The position numbers were made by a program, and so were the translations under genes. From the NCBI GenBank assembly GCA_025331565.1, contig JAFREQ010000009.1, positions 8,731,501-8,795,500 on the forward strand: a DNA stretch of 64,000 nucleotides, read 5' to 3'. Positions 32,895 to 46,189 of the stretch are shown here, one piece after another (the first letter of the stretch is position 1; every line of letters begins with the position of its first letter). The stretch is from Holacanthus passer (Eukaryota; Chordata; Actinopteri; Pomacanthidae). The notes below the pieces were generated by a model, which ran no database searches, was not told the DNA's origin, and saw only the letters and a list, made by a program, of their open reading frames with translations.

Positions 32895-32900
32895 GTGAGT

Positions 32901-34254
32901 GCAACATGTGTTTTGGAGTTGGTGAGACAACTCTACATTTGCTCGTTCAACTGTTGCATTGTTTTATGTAGATGTCTTCAGTTTTCAAGCTGCATGTTTG
33001 GATTCATATTACCTGGTGATACCGACAGGTTTTTGTTTTTATATTTTGTTTGCATGGTCAATGCTGCCATTGAATGCAGCATTAAACCCTTTTCTCCATG
33101 CAAAAATTTACTGGAAACTTCCAGAGAACACAGGGAAAAAAGACACTTATTGCATCGATTACACACATTGTAAATGATGTTGTGTTGTTCTTCCATAAGA
33201 TTATCCACTATGAACATGTGTGTATTGACTTGCTGTTTGTGCTGTTGTAAAATTTTACTTAGTTTTGTCAAACTTTGCAGCTGTTGATCTGAATGCCAGT
33301 ATGTGGGGCCATACTGATGAGCCTGAGCCACATAGTTGGTGTCTGTATGATGGTGTGAACTGGTTCCAGGGTCTAGTCTGGGTTTTGGGGGGTGATGGGG
33401 TGTCTGTTGTGTCTACAGCTGCTGCTTGACACATTCCCAGTGAAGATCCAGTGACTCTGGTCTCATGTCTGGTTGGGGCTCCACTTTTTCGGCTGGTATG
33501 TTCAGCTGTGTGAAAATGAGGCCTTTTTAACAAACACACTGGCTGATATTTCTTGATTTAGGGGTGCTTCGGTTCGGTTTTCACACCTTACCTGTTTGTT
33601 GCAGTTCAGACAATCTCTGGTGTGTTTTAGGCTGGTGTCAGTTGAGCTCTGGTTGTGACAAAACAGCAGGACCAGTATCCTCCTCCTTTAGATAGTGTGC
33701 GTTCCCAAGCGGACTGTGCTGCCGTTCATTTGTGGTATGAAAACAAAATGGGCCAACCACAGGATTTTATGGTAGCAGATATGTGATTTTTAGCAGAAGT
33801 TCAAAAGTGAAAGTACTATTATTAACACTGCCATAATGTTATGGTATGAAACACCCTTTTTTCATCCTGTTTCTACCAGTCATTCCCCTTAAAGTGTGGT
33901 TGAGTTGCAGTTTGGACTAAAAACGCTAATACTGAATTACTGTATTTCTGCAACACCAGAAAACACAAGTTGAACATACACATGACACAATAAAATGCCG
34001 CATGATCGGCTGTTAGTCAACAGAATTTGATTTCACGACGTGGGTCCATGCACAGATCATCATGCAGAATCACCAAAACTGTGATGGAGCTGCCGTCAGT
34101 TCATGTGACTCCATGTTAACTCCCCTAGCTTTGTTTGTAAAGACTCATTGTGAACACAAAAAGGACCAGAGCTGAAAGACAGCAATGTACAGAATGATAT
34201 TTCTTCCCCTTGATTTGGACCAAATGAGCCAAACTACAGGTGTGTTTGCTGTCT
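32901..34254 (+). other. Intronic sequence
   Basis: Nothing recognisable is seen beyond ordinary low-complexity T runs. Confidence 0.5.
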
Positions 34255-34533
34255 GCTGCTCACTCAATGCGTTGAATTAATGCACATTTTTTGCAAATGT
34301 CTGGCTCTTGGATTTGTAAATTGCACATGTTCTTCATATTAAAACAATTGCACATTTTTTAGTCAATATTTTGCACATTCTATCCTTTTCACTTTAGACA
34401 TTGTACATATTTTATATTGTGTAAATTTCTGTTTAATATGTATGGTTCTTGGCATTTGCAGTACTTGTTTTTTCTTTTCTTTTACTGTGTTTATTGTGAC
34501 CTTTTTATGAAGTAAATTCCTTGTGTGTGTCCA
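34255..34533 (+). mobile_element. LINE 3'-tail-like fragment
   Basis: A T-rich stretch with repeated TTGCACAT words ends GTAAATTCCTTGTGTGTG, the style of fish L2-type LINE 3' ends. No reverse-transcriptase frame remains. Confidence 0.45.
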
Positions 34534-35674
34534 GCTGACCGCCAACAGGTTCTGCGCAAGAAATGACGAGTCGGCGGTCTGTGTTCTTATTCTAGATCGA
34601 CAGCCATAGTGCTATAGCAGTTCTGTGAGGCAGTGCTTTAACATGTCAGCATGCTCAAACGCTCTCAAATCTCAACAACACTAACACATTGATGGCAAGC
34701 AGGATACGAAGACAAGCCGAAGCATGAATAAAATGTTTTTTTTTCAGTAGTCTTTCGTGCCAGCAGAGATGTGATGAGAGAGAAAGGAAGTGAGAGGACT
34801 AGACAGCCGCTGTTCGGCCTCTTGGTCGGCGCAGGGTTATGCAGTGGTCATGTTCAATCAGATATACTGTAATTGCAAGCAGGGGAAGAAAGTCTACTGG
34901 AAGTTATTAACTGGATGCTTGGGGATTTTTTTTGTGACATCACAAATTGTGGCAGTTTTAACACAGGTGGCAGTTGTGACCTCAATCCTTCTTTTATTAT
35001 TTCTTTAGGAAGACAATTTTATTTCACCATAAAATACTTAAGAGTCACGACCAGTGTCCACTTAACATTTTGAAATTGAGGCTTTAAAGCTTTTTTTAAC
35101 AACTTATCATATTCTGTACATTTGAAATTAAGGCGAGACAGTTTTTTTTCTTCTAATTAAAGGAAATTTCCGGTGGTCATGTGACAAACTAGTAGGGAAA
35201 TACTGCAGTCAGGTGAAGACAGCAACACTCTGAAGTGGTCCTTAAATCAGAAGCAGAGCTGCTTTTCCCCAGTCAGGGGTCTTTCATAAAACCTGTCTGC
35301 GGCCACATGCCTTTGATTCTGGGTATAAACATCTTCCTGTAGAAGGCTGGGCGTTTCTCGGCAAACTGTTAAACTGCAGCAGTAAATTATTTCCTCTTGC
35401 GGTCAGCGGGGCTTTGTTTACAGTGGAGGTTTATTCCCTGGTGACACCAGTGATCTTATCTGCTGTGGTTAAAGCTACTGTGCACATGAAGGCCTGCACC
35501 ACATGGGGAGCGTTTTAATATGAGGCCATGTTTGCAGGAGGCAGTGTTTCAACATCCCACGTTAATTATAGTGGGAAATGACTCATGTGATCTGTAATCG
35601 ACACATAATGATCTGCTGTTTTATCGTGATTAAAGTTTTTATTGGTACTTTAATGTGATCAGGTTGCTTTGATG
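34534..35674 (+). other. Intronic sequence between transposon fragments
   Basis: No gene or repeat is identified. Confidence 0.5.
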
Positions 35675-36115
35675 TACAACCTTGACTCCAAAAAAGTTGT
35701 GACGCTGTGTAAAACAAATAAAACAAAATGTGATAATTTGCTAATCCTTTTTGACATGTTATCAACTGAAAACAGTACAAAGACAATATATTTAATCAGT
35801 TCATTGATTTTGTAAATATCTGCTTATTCTGAATCTGATACCAGCAACATGTTTCAACCAAGTCGGGACAGGAGCAACAAAAGACTGTGAAAGCTGTGGA
35901 CTGATCCAAAAACACCTGTTTGGATCATTCCACAGGTAAACAGGTTCATTGGTAACAGGTGATAGTATCATGATTGGGTATGAAAGGTTCATCCTGGAAA
36001 GACTCAGTCATTCATAAGCGAGGATTGGAGAGAGGTTCAACACTTTGTCAAACACATGACTGTATCTATTTACGTTTTCCACAATGCCACAACTTTTTTT
36101 TAAATTGGGGTTGTA
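35675..36115 (+). mobile_element. Complete Tc1/mariner-type miniature element with terminal inverted repeats
   Basis: This 441 bp element runs from TACAACCTTGACTCCAAAAAAG to TTTAAATTGGGGTTGTA. The ends are inverted copies extending about 35 bp (GTTGTGACGCTGTGTAAAAC against GTTTTCCACAATGCCACAAC). TA at both edges fits a TA target duplication. There is no transposase frame, so mobilisation would have been in trans. Confidence 0.75.
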
Positions 36116-36479
36116 TGAAAATTTGCTGTTGTCAGTCCAGTGAATGATGCCCACAGTGTTTGGCTGTGTGACTTCAGTCCTCATCACCGCGCTGTGCTGA
36201 AGTCAGCTTGACAATGGCACCGCAGCCTCTCAGGTTTCAGTTTCCACAAAGTGGAAGGGTCAGATCGCCATGGCAACGCTGTCCACAGGTTCCCTGACAT
36301 AGCCCATGATTCCCCTCTGAGGAGCGTAGAGCACAAGGTCGCTTCCTCTGCCGTCAGGCCAAGACGAATTCTCACAAGAGCTGTTTTTGGTGCAACCTCT
36401 AATACGTGTTCACAACAGTTTTCCATTAATAACATGTTGCTCTTTGTAGCTTGTAACTTGTTTTTTCTGTTTATGAGGT

Positions 36480-36838
36480 GAGAGATGTTTTCATACACAA
36501 CTTCCTATATATACATGCATATAATGTACATAACCTCCCACTTCATGTATATAAATTAATCTATTACTCTACCCATTCAGTATGTATTCCTTTGCACTAT
36601 TTGTATTTGTTTACAGTTTTCAGAAACACACTTGTTCACCCTCTTGTATATACACTATAGTTGTATGCTTAGTTTTACCTTTCTCTCTTCAGCTTATTTG
36701 TCCTTGTTTTTAGCAGCATTATTTCTGTCTTGACGTCAATTGTTCTTGTAACCGTGTGTAAGTACAGTGAGAGAAACTTAAAACCGGAGTCAAGTTCCTT
36801 CTTTGTGTTTTGGCCGTTGAAGCTGATTCTGATTCAGA
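36480..36838 (+). mobile_element. LINE (L2-type) 3' end
   Basis: The segment ends GAGTCAAGTTCCTTCTTTG...GAAGCTGATTCTGATTC, the characteristic tail of fish L2-group LINEs. No coding part remains. Confidence 0.6.
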
Positions 36839-37056
36839 TCATAGTTGAGTGTCAGATTTCACTTGCTCATATAACCACTGCAACACTATATGCATAGTAT
36901 ATTAAACCATCAGGCCGTGACTGCATCGCAAGCCCATAAAGTACAACTGTGAATCCAGTTTTTTGGCCTGTGTTTCACATGCATAACTGCAACCTGAAGC
37001 ATATTTTATGCTTTAAGTCCATTTTCTTCTGACCAACATGTAGCTCTTGTGATGAC

Positions 37057-37290
37057 AACCCTGGTGCCAAAAAAGCTGGGACATATATAAAACCACAATT
37101 ATTGACAATTTTCAAATCCTTTTCATCCTATATTCAATTGAATATACAGCAAAAACAAGATATTTAATGTTCAAACTGATAAACATTATTGTTAGTTGTA
37201 AATTTACACGGGATGGAAGCACGTTTACCACTGTGTTACATCACCTTTTCTTTAACAACCGTCAGTAATCGTTGGGGATCTGAGGACAAT
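37057..37290 (+). mobile_element. Tc1/mariner-type element, 5' fragment
   Basis: It begins ACAACCCTGGTGCCAAAAAAGC and contains TGTGTTACATCACCTTTTCT and TTAACAACCGTCAGTAATCG, words shared with the same family of fish repeats as 35675-36115. The far end is missing. Confidence 0.55.
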
Positions 37291-38814
37291 AATTGTTGAA
37301 GACAAATACAATAACTCGAGGGTGATTACTGATCAGGATGCTGCTTTGTTGGTATAAGCAGTGACATAATTGGGATTGTGTTGTATTATATTTACTGGTA
37401 CATGTTTAATACCTCACTTATCTTGTCATTGTGTAAAAATGTCAAACTTAATGAGCACGTTTATTGAGAAGCAGCCTTTATCACTGGAAAGTCTTATTGC
37501 TGTCTGCTGACTGTTTAGGAACCGTGACACTAGAAACCTGTTTTATCAGGTGTCGTGAATATCCACATCCTAATTTCCGGATGGATCAAAAACTAGCCTT
37601 CTGCCTCTGAGATGCTTTATCGCCAAACCGGTTTAACGGGCTGTTGGAAGTCAACCTTTTGTTTATTCAAATTGCACATGTTGCTTTTAATAACTGGGTC
37701 TAACATATGAGTTATACACATAATCTGATCTGTAGTTGACATACTGTAACGGCTGGTACATGGATCCCCAAAGTAACATTTATTACAAATTAAAACAAGA
37801 CAGATTAAATCATGTTGCTGCATATGGAAATATATATGAACAAATCACTACCCAGTGACCTTCATATAACACTTATATTGTTCCTGCCTCTTTTTGCCGG
37901 TTCAGAAAAGTCCCGGTACCTAAATTAGCCAAGTAGCCTCTGCTGTACATAATCAATCGATCGTGGTTTATTAATATGTAATATGGGAATCAAGAAATGG
38001 AACCGTTGAGAACTGGTTACAAATTGTCTGATCCATCTGACGTCTCCAAGCTTATCAATTCCTTTTATTGATGCCGACATGTTTTTCTGACAGACATGAC
38101 GTCAAATGAGGAGTCATGGCAGAGAGAATGAAACTGCTTCATTTCAGCAGCGTAGATGAAACAGTGCTGGTTTTAATGTCTGTAAAATGATCATTTTAAG
38201 TGAGGGTGGAAACACCAGCAATATGCTGAAACATCTTTCTACGCAAAATGGGCTTAAATTCCAGAAGTGCCATGTATTTGACACTCTGCTTCCAACTGAG
38301 CAGCACGTCCGATGCACAGAGTAAATATCCTGTTATGATAATGTTAGTGCTAGCAGGCAGGCTTATAGATGCTGTACAAACATCGTCTCATTTTTCCATT
38401 TTAGGTGATGACAGACTGTTGTTGCAGCCAGCTCTCAGGCTACGGCCAGTTCAAATACAAGTGATCAGGAATCAATAAGAGTTGATCAAGAGTTGGACTG
38501 TTAAGCAGAATCAATAATGGCACTGGCATTAATAAGATCTCATTAATTTGCATCCTTAGGTTAGTTTCTACCTAAACAATGTGTATGTGGTTGGGCTGAT
38601 TCGTCTGAAAATGAAAATCCTGCATAAAGAATTAATTTAATTTAACATTTGCAGGCTGATGGGAAAACCTTTCTAGTGAGCAGTTTTAAACAAAAACAGT
38701 GGTGTGACGTTTCCTTGCCAGGTTTTCACAGATGAAATAAATAATGTTTGACAGCAGTAGTTTATCAGTTGCTCATTGTTGACTCAGCTCCCCTCCCTTC
38801 CTCTCCCGTCTAGC
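37291..38814 (+). other. Intronic sequence
   Basis: No feature can be supported. Confidence 0.5.
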
Positions 38815-38965
38815 TGTTTTGCATATTCAGTGACATCTGCCACCAGACCTCTCCACCGGCAAATGCTGATTGTTCCTGCCCTCCAGCGTCGCTGAAATAA
38901 TAGCAGAGCACGGGTCAGCACTCGAGTCAATATTTGTCCATGGACAGCGCCTTCTGGGCAGGAGC
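38815..38965. promoter_or_regulatory. Candidate conserved enhancer block with REST-type half site
   Basis: This is a GC-balanced, non-repetitive block with an octamer-like TTTTGCATA and GGACAGCGCC (38942-38951), the right half of an RE1/NRSF site. A left-half-like TCAGCAC is at 38915-38921, but the spacing (27 bp start to start) exceeds known functional layouts. Confidence 0.25.
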
Positions 38966-41900
38966 TGTCTGTTTTATTAGAGATGGTTAGTGATGCTAGA
39001 ATTCATGATGGAGAGTCATCAGAGTGACCTGAGCCGAGTGTCCACACTCCGAAAGTAACATGTAAAGAAGACGTTTTGTGTGACAGTAAAAAAAAAAAAT
39101 CATGTTTAAACTTGTTACTAAGTTTTTGGCCTTCAAATTAAATGCATCTCATCTATTTACAAGGTTGTTATTAGAGTGTTACTATTGCTAAGTTAAAATA
39201 ATTCAGTTTAATAATCAAGTTGAATTTCCTACACCTCCAAATGAAGTGTGAAGATATGTGTAATGATTTTCAGCAGCTCATGTTCTGGAGTTAGTTCGAG
39301 CAGCTTAAATTTCATAATAACTCATTTCATATGTAAACCAGGAATGTTGCGGTTGCTTTGTTTGCATCTCACCAGACCTCCACCAATTACAACCATAATA
39401 CTGCTCAGTACATAATGTATACTTGTTTAAAACTTCTGTATATCACCCTTTTTTTAGTTACTGAGTTTTTTAGTTACACTACTGTAGTTAGTTACCAGTT
39501 TTAAATCTCCACCGATTGTGACAAATGATTGATGGATATTTCATGTTGCTCAACCAACCAATCACTGTAGTGCACTTCAGCATCCCACAAATCATCTGAT
39601 TCAATTAAAACTACACTTTTGTTGTATTAGTAAATTCTCGTGACAGTAGTTCTTAGTAAGTTAAAATCATTTCACAAAATAAATCAACTCTTTGCCAAGT
39701 GAATCCTCCTGGTGTAGAGAAGTAATAAATGGTCACTGTGAGGAAGCTTCAGCAGGACAAACAGAAAATGAAGGCACAAAATGTCGGCTTATTCTCACAC
39801 TGCAACAGATACAATACATTTAGTTGTTAAAGTGTGGGAAGCTGGTGCTCTGAGAATATTTGGCCCTCGTTCAGAGCTGTCAGTACAAGTTTGAAAAAAC
39901 ATCTTTGGCTAACAAAACATGAGTTTTTATCAGTCAATGCTGACTAATTTTGACAGCACTGGAAGAACTGTTGTCTTCTCCCCCCCGCCTCTGAATCATT
40001 CCCAAAGGTGACATTGAAAATTCCCAGAATACCTTGGGAGTTAATCCCTTTGTTGGCCGGGAGGATCCCCACTTCCACCAAAACAGAGGGCGGCCATAAT
40101 GCCACAGTGTTTCCAGTGGAATGTTACTGCTATTGTTGACCAGGGTGACTCCCACTGGGAGACCCCCCCCTCCTCACCCCCCTCACCCCTTCACCGCCAA
40201 CACAATACAATGTGTTGCATTCTACCTATGAAGGCATGCTACTGTTTTGGTAGCCTATGACCCCGTGACCGCGAGCCGAGGCCAAGATAATGAAAAGGAT
40301 GACACGGAAGTCATTAGTTAGTCCCACAGTTGATACAGCTTCCTCTGCTCGACCGCGGCTGGGAATCCTCCCTTTTATTTGTTCAAATACACAACTCTGC
40401 CCAAAGATACTTCAGCGAGTATTTAGTAGATGTGGAAGTTTGAATCTATAAAGATATGACGTATTCATGTTAACAAATGTCCACTGCTTACTCTACTTAC
40501 TGTAATCCCATGTGGTATAACATAATACATTGGCTGATTATTTTGCTAATTATCAATTTCAGTTTCATTGTCCAAGGTGATGTTTTTAATATTCTCGTTT
40601 TGTCCAAAATTTAAAAATATTCAGTTTACCACCATATATGACAAGAAAAACAGCAGATGACATTTGAGAAGCTAGAAGCAGAAAATGATGATTAATCAAT
40701 TATCCAAATGGTTGCTGATTTTTTTTTTTCAATCAACTATTTGCTTAACTGACTGTAGGTCGAATGTTGATTGTTTTGTAGGATGTGGTGCTGTTAGATT
40801 GTCCTGTATTATACTCAGAGACGTTTCTGTTACTTACTGTTAATCCCATCGATACAAATGAGCTTGACGAAACAGTAATGATTGTGTTTTTTATATTTCT
40901 TTTAGAAATTTCTGTAAAGTTGAGAAGAGAGAAAAACAAATCACAGTATGGGATGAGGATGAGAAATCAGTATGGCTTTGATCAGCGTGATCACTTTCAC
41001 CGTACATAAGTTGATGTTTCACAAAGTTAAACACAGAACCATTATTGCAAACATAAAAGCTTCCAGTGTGTCCTGGATCTGCTGTGTTCATATCGGCTTC
41101 CCAGAATCCACCCTGATCCTGACTCACGCCATCTTGTGGTCAATGTAGTGAGCAGTTGACCGTCTAAACAATACCTACACTTCTTTTAAATATATGCAAT
41201 TTGCTTTGTGAAATAGTGCCTCTGCCTGTTTTCCTTGAAGGTTAATGTTTTAATTCCTAAAAATGTGTAATTTTGTTTCTGGGCCCACCTCTGCTATAAA
41301 ACATTGCAGGACACTGTGACGTGACAATCTGTTATTATATACAGTGCTTATTACACATTACACACTCTTTTATTTTTATTTCTTTTTCAGTTTAAACCCA
41401 CTGGTTCTGCTGGGAATCCTTGTCTGACTTGTCTGTTGTTCTGTTCTTCCTTCACCCGGAGGAGCTCGACCTCTCTCCCATTTGCTGTTTGAACGACTTC
41501 CTGAAGCTGTTGGAGTTTACTGTATGAAGACGAGGAGGCTCTTTGTCAGGCTGTTGTCAGGCTGTCTGTCAGGCTGTCGGTGTTGAAGGGCACACCTCTC
41601 AGAGGCTGTTTGAGTGTGACGGTTGTGTTTTGATAGTGTTTTTCCATGTGTACGTGCAGGGCCGGGGAGGGCAGGCCTACCTTTTTCTATAGACAGAGTA
41701 TCAGAAAATTTTAGACGAGTTAGACTCAACAAGCTGACTAAACTTTAATGTCATTTTGAATTAAAAATTGATTTCAAAATATACATATTTCTCAAAGTAA
41801 GGAAACAAGAAACTCCTGTTTTTCTATCTGCACTCGTCTGGAAAATTTATTTGTAATACTCAACTCTATGTTCTACTTTTGTCTTGACATGTCAGCAGTT

Positions 41901-42259
41901 TTGCTAACGCTTTGTTCGAGTCTTGTTAATCATATGCAATATTTGTTTTTAATCTTAAATGTTTGCTCCAATGGACAGATAGTGCAACTTAAGCTTGTTT
42001 GAACAGTTTTATTTATATTTTACGGGTCATGGCGAGGTGGCTGAATTTGGCTCGTCACCAGCTCGATCCACTCTGTTGTCTCTTTGTTCTAATATTTCCT
42101 CGTTGCTTCCCCCCGGGGGAATAAATTAGACTTTCAAATTTGGGACTGAAGTGGCGTGTGGACGGCTTTGAGCGCTGTCGGTGAGGAAGCCCGGGGCTGC
42201 TATCGGGGAGAGGAGAAGAGAAAAGGGTTTCCTTTTTGGAAGAGGTTTGTGCCTCATTG
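38966..42259 (+). other. Intronic sequence with GC-richer islands
   Basis: Most is AT-rich and featureless. Blocks at 39975-40155 and 40240-40390 are non-repetitive and GC-richer and may be regulatory. A TGTCAGGCTGT motif repeats three times at 41545-41580. Confidence 0.35.
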
Positions 42260-42264
42260 CTACT

Positions 42265-42440
42265 GTCACCCCCCCCCTCCCAAAAAACACTCCCCCCTTC
42301 CTTCCCCACACACACCTTTTATCTCCCCTTCTCCCAGTGGAACAAATCATTTAGCTCCCACCCTAATGGGATTAGTCCTCACTCTCTGCCTCCCTCCCTC
42401 CCCCCTCCTTCCTCTCTTGTCTTCTTTCTTTTCTTTCACG
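42265..42440. repeat. Polypyrimidine low-complexity tract
   Basis: Long C- and T-rich runs (for example CCCCCCCCTCCC and CTCCCTCCCTCCCCCCTCC) dominate the plus strand. Apparent open frames here are compositional. Confidence 0.8.
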
Positions 42441-42714
42441 AGTCCATCCTTGAGCTTGTCTCTTTTTCGGGCCGCTGCCTGTGGAAAAACACAAGTGGTT
42501 TGTCTCAATGAAAAGCTTTGGAGAGGGAAAATTGTGAATTAATGAGGAGTAAATGGAGGATTTTAGAGCTTCAGTCACCTCATTTGGCCCCTTTCTGTTT
42601 ATTGAATTTGTTTCAGATAGTGTGTCTTATGGATAAGGTGACCTTTATCTGCACTGAGAGTCACATAAACTCCAAATAAACTCTCAATGGCTGCAGTTTG
42701 GTTGCCTTATCACC

Positions 42715-42960
42715 ACGAGGCGTCCCAGTCGCTGAGCAGGGATAACGGCGAGTCCCCCCCCCAGATTAGCATGCTCGATATCCCTGATGACAAATGACAT
42801 TGAAGCCCGTTAATCAGGCCCAACCGCTGATGTCACCACGTTAAGCAGGACGGTCCTGACGTTGCCGCGATGGACAAAGAGGCCAGCTGAGAGGATGACA
42901 AAAGCCAGGCAGCATCAGGGCCAGCTGGGGACGAGGCGCTCGACAGATGGACATGAATAT
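42715..42960. promoter_or_regulatory. Candidate conserved noncoding block
   Basis: This is a non-repetitive, GC-balanced block with homeodomain-type cores (CAGATTAGCATGC, CGTTAATCAGGCC) and a TGATGACAAATGACA stretch, sharply different from its AT-rich surroundings. The enhancer reading is inference. Confidence 0.25.
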
Positions 42961-45739
42961 ATTCTACATTACATTTAAATGATGTTTTCTCCTGAGGGTT
43001 TTTTTTGTTAAAAAACACGATAAAAGTAACAGTAGGAAATAATTACTATAAGAAGTAATTGGTGAAGGCCCAGTCACACCTTTTTCATAAAATGTAAAGC
43101 TCTGCAGGCTTTGATTGTTTTGGTGGTGACACCTTTTCTACTTTTGAACTCATTTGTGTTTTTGAGGTTCACCACCCAAAACCACACTTGCTTCTCAGTA
43201 CTTCTTGGCTGCTTATGTCCCACTGGGATGTTGTTCTCAGTATTGTACATCCTTTCATTTCACTAAGCGGGTTCGTTAGCTCTGTTGTTAACAGTGCAGT
43301 AAGTTCACAAGATGGGTTTTGCTTTTTACTCCTGCCTCATAACAGTCTGCAAACCATCCCTGTTTTGTGGAGCAGTTTAAACTCTAGTGGAGGAGGCTTC
43401 AGTAGCTCATAAGCTATGATGGTTCCCTCCATGTTTGGCTTGATGGCTTTTCAAATCCATCAAAGGTCACAATGGTCAAGATGGTTTGGTATCGATGAAT
43501 GGTACACATGGTATTCACATGTCAAAGTTGAAATCAATATGAAGGTTTTTCATGATTTACTTTGCAAATAAATCCACTGATTGTGGTAATTCAGCTTAAA
43601 AGAACTGATTTCACCAGAAACTTTCACTGTTTTGAATGCTGGTCTGACCTGGGTTGAAGGCTGGTGCTTTTCTAGCTTTTTATTTCAGGAAATGCCATGT
43701 CACATGAATTTGTACAACCAATAAGCGATGTCTGTGTAGACAACCTAGAGTTTAGAATCTAGTGTTTATTTGTGATGTTTCATGACCAGGAACAACAAGC
43801 AGGAGGAAAAGAGATGAAATTCAGAACAGACATCATGTTCAACCTTTTTAAACTGTCTTTTTACTATCTTCATCTGCTATAATTGTGATTTAGAGTTGCC
43901 TTTAAAGTGCTTGGTTCTCACATACATGCAAGTTCCTCGGTCACCTGTTGGTCACAGTCAGTTGCTGCCTTTTGTCTGCGTCTTAGAGATTTTGATCAAT
44001 TGAAATATTTCAGAAGCCAAGCGGTTTAATGATTCAGTAGAAAACATCTTATCTTTCGGAGGCTGTTTGGTGCTCATCTTGTGGTTGAACGCCCCGGAGG
44101 CTGGAAGGTTCCCGATGCTTGGTCGTCTTTTGTTCCCAGGACCTGGACCATGGCACAGCTGGGCCTGCAGCTCCGAGAGATGACAAACAGGCTCTTGAGG
44201 GAGTGCTGATTGATTTGAGAGAGAGCTCCATAAAAACATACTGATTCTATTAGGTTATTTTCAAAAGTGAGGTTGTAACGTCAGTGATGGTCGCTCTCCC
44301 TCTTTGTTTGAGACTGGTGTCAATTCTTTATTTTGACGCAAAAATAAGGGTTTGAAAGAGGCAAATCCACTTGCTGAAGTTCCTCTGCAACTGCTCTATG
44401 GCTGAATCCTAAAGGCACAGGAAGAGTTTATAATGGAGCATCACTTTTTGATGCATTGCTTATAGATGTGGAAGTCAGCTGAAGCAAAGAGTGTGAAAAG
44501 GGAAAACAACCTGGTAAATGTGAAAGTAAGAGTGTGTGTGGGTGTTGTCCTGTTTCCAAAGTTACTGTGACCCTGAAAACTTATCTTCATCTCCGCAGCC
44601 TCTGTAGTTTCTTTCATCTCTTTTCCAAAGAAACGCCAATTGTACGTCGCTTTAAAAGTCCCGACTCAGTTAACCCGATCTCATGAACCGTGTCCAAAAA
44701 CACTCCCCGTTTTCTATGTAGTGCTCCATATTCACTTAACACTGTTTAGCCTTAATTCTTGTCAAACAGTGTCCAAAGCACAAGGACTGCTTTTTGCTAC
44801 TTTATGCATTGCATTGCTCCTGAGATGACAGACTTGTGAATAAGGAAACCAAGATTTTTTCTTTACTTATTCCTAAACACAGGTTCTGATCTGATGCTGT
44901 TGAAGTGCTGGTTTTCTTTTTCAATGTGACTTCTTTAAGCGTCACTGTGGAGCTGGTCATTCTTGTATGTGTAAGATCAATGTCATTCCATACAGAATGT
45001 ACTTAGTTACTTTCAATGTATTCCCCACCCTTGACTTCCCTATTGAGTGTTTTTCATTCACCTGACAGAGCTTTACCTTGATTTCCTCTCACTGACGACA
45101 GCATCACCTTGAGGGAAACATGCATTTCCTCGTCTGTATTTAGTCCAACACTTTGCCTTTAATTGATGAATACTGACACAGAATTAGTGGCAGGACATCA
45201 GGTCACATGCTTGCGTGACACAAACAGCCCCCCCCAGTCATGTCTATGCAGCTGATCATTATGGGTCCCCAGCAGCATCTCCATACATTAGTGTAACCCC
45301 CCTTCTCTGCGCTCGCCTGGCACTAATCCAGCACAGCGTGGCCCGTGACTCATGAACACCATAACTGGTCCTGCAGCTCAAGTGTTCATGACGAGTCGAA
45401 CAAAAAAAAACAATCTGATCAAGACAGATGAGGTTTGTCTGTCTCCAAAAACATCCCTGACATAGTTGTTTGTTCGACCAGCAGGCTGCCAGTGATAAAG
45501 ACATGTCACTGTCAATCAAATACAAATCTAACGGAGTCATTGTAAAGGTGAAAATGTAGAGATCACTTGTTTATCCTCTATGAGACATTTGTTGGTCTTT
45601 AGGGCATTTTCATAAAATGTTTCTCAGTGTTTTGTTGGGCTTTAGGCCGAGTTCGTTGTCTGTTGGTAAAGTTTGGTGAACGCGCCTCCTTCCCCTGCGT
45701 CATGCCGTCATCAGTTTAATTAGCTTGTTGTTCATTGTC
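42961..45739 (+). other. Intronic sequence
   Basis: No exon or clear repeat is identified. Confidence 0.45.
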
Positions 45740-46010
45740 TGGCTGCTGTCAGAGGAGAAGGGCAGCGGAGGACGCAGCGGTGGATCCCATTGGTCGGCCT
45801 CCAAAAGGTCAGCAGAGTGGGCTCGCTTGGCACAAAAGCAAACATGGGAGCACTTAAGATGGGGAATTTCTCCCACAATGCCTCTTTGAGAGAGCTGACA
45901 ACAGGAGTGAAAGCTTCAGGAGTGACGGTCTCTCGCCGGAGCCACAGACTTCATCTGGAGCTGTGAGGATTCTTACAGACTCTGTTTAAAGCAAAGTTGT
46001 TCTGAGATGA
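45740..46010. promoter_or_regulatory. Candidate regulatory block with CCAAT box
   Basis: A GC-rich, non-repetitive segment contains CCATTGGTCGG (about 45788). It is followed by purine-rich sequence without a clear donor. Function is unknown. Confidence 0.2.
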
Positions 46011-46189
46011 AGATAAATGTGAGAACAAGTGACGACATTGTTTTTTTTCCGTACTGGCTCAGCAAAATTCCCTTTTCTCTTTCTTGAATTTGTTTTAATC
46101 TCATCACTCATCATTATCATGCACATTTACTACAGTCAGTTAATTCCCTTTTATTATCCTTATCCTTATTTTGTCTTTTTTGCCTTGTG

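Noticed and set aside
42156..42542. 128-codon Pro/Ser/Leu-rich open frame.
   Set aside because: It is a by-product of the polypyrimidine tract; other frames are open there as well.
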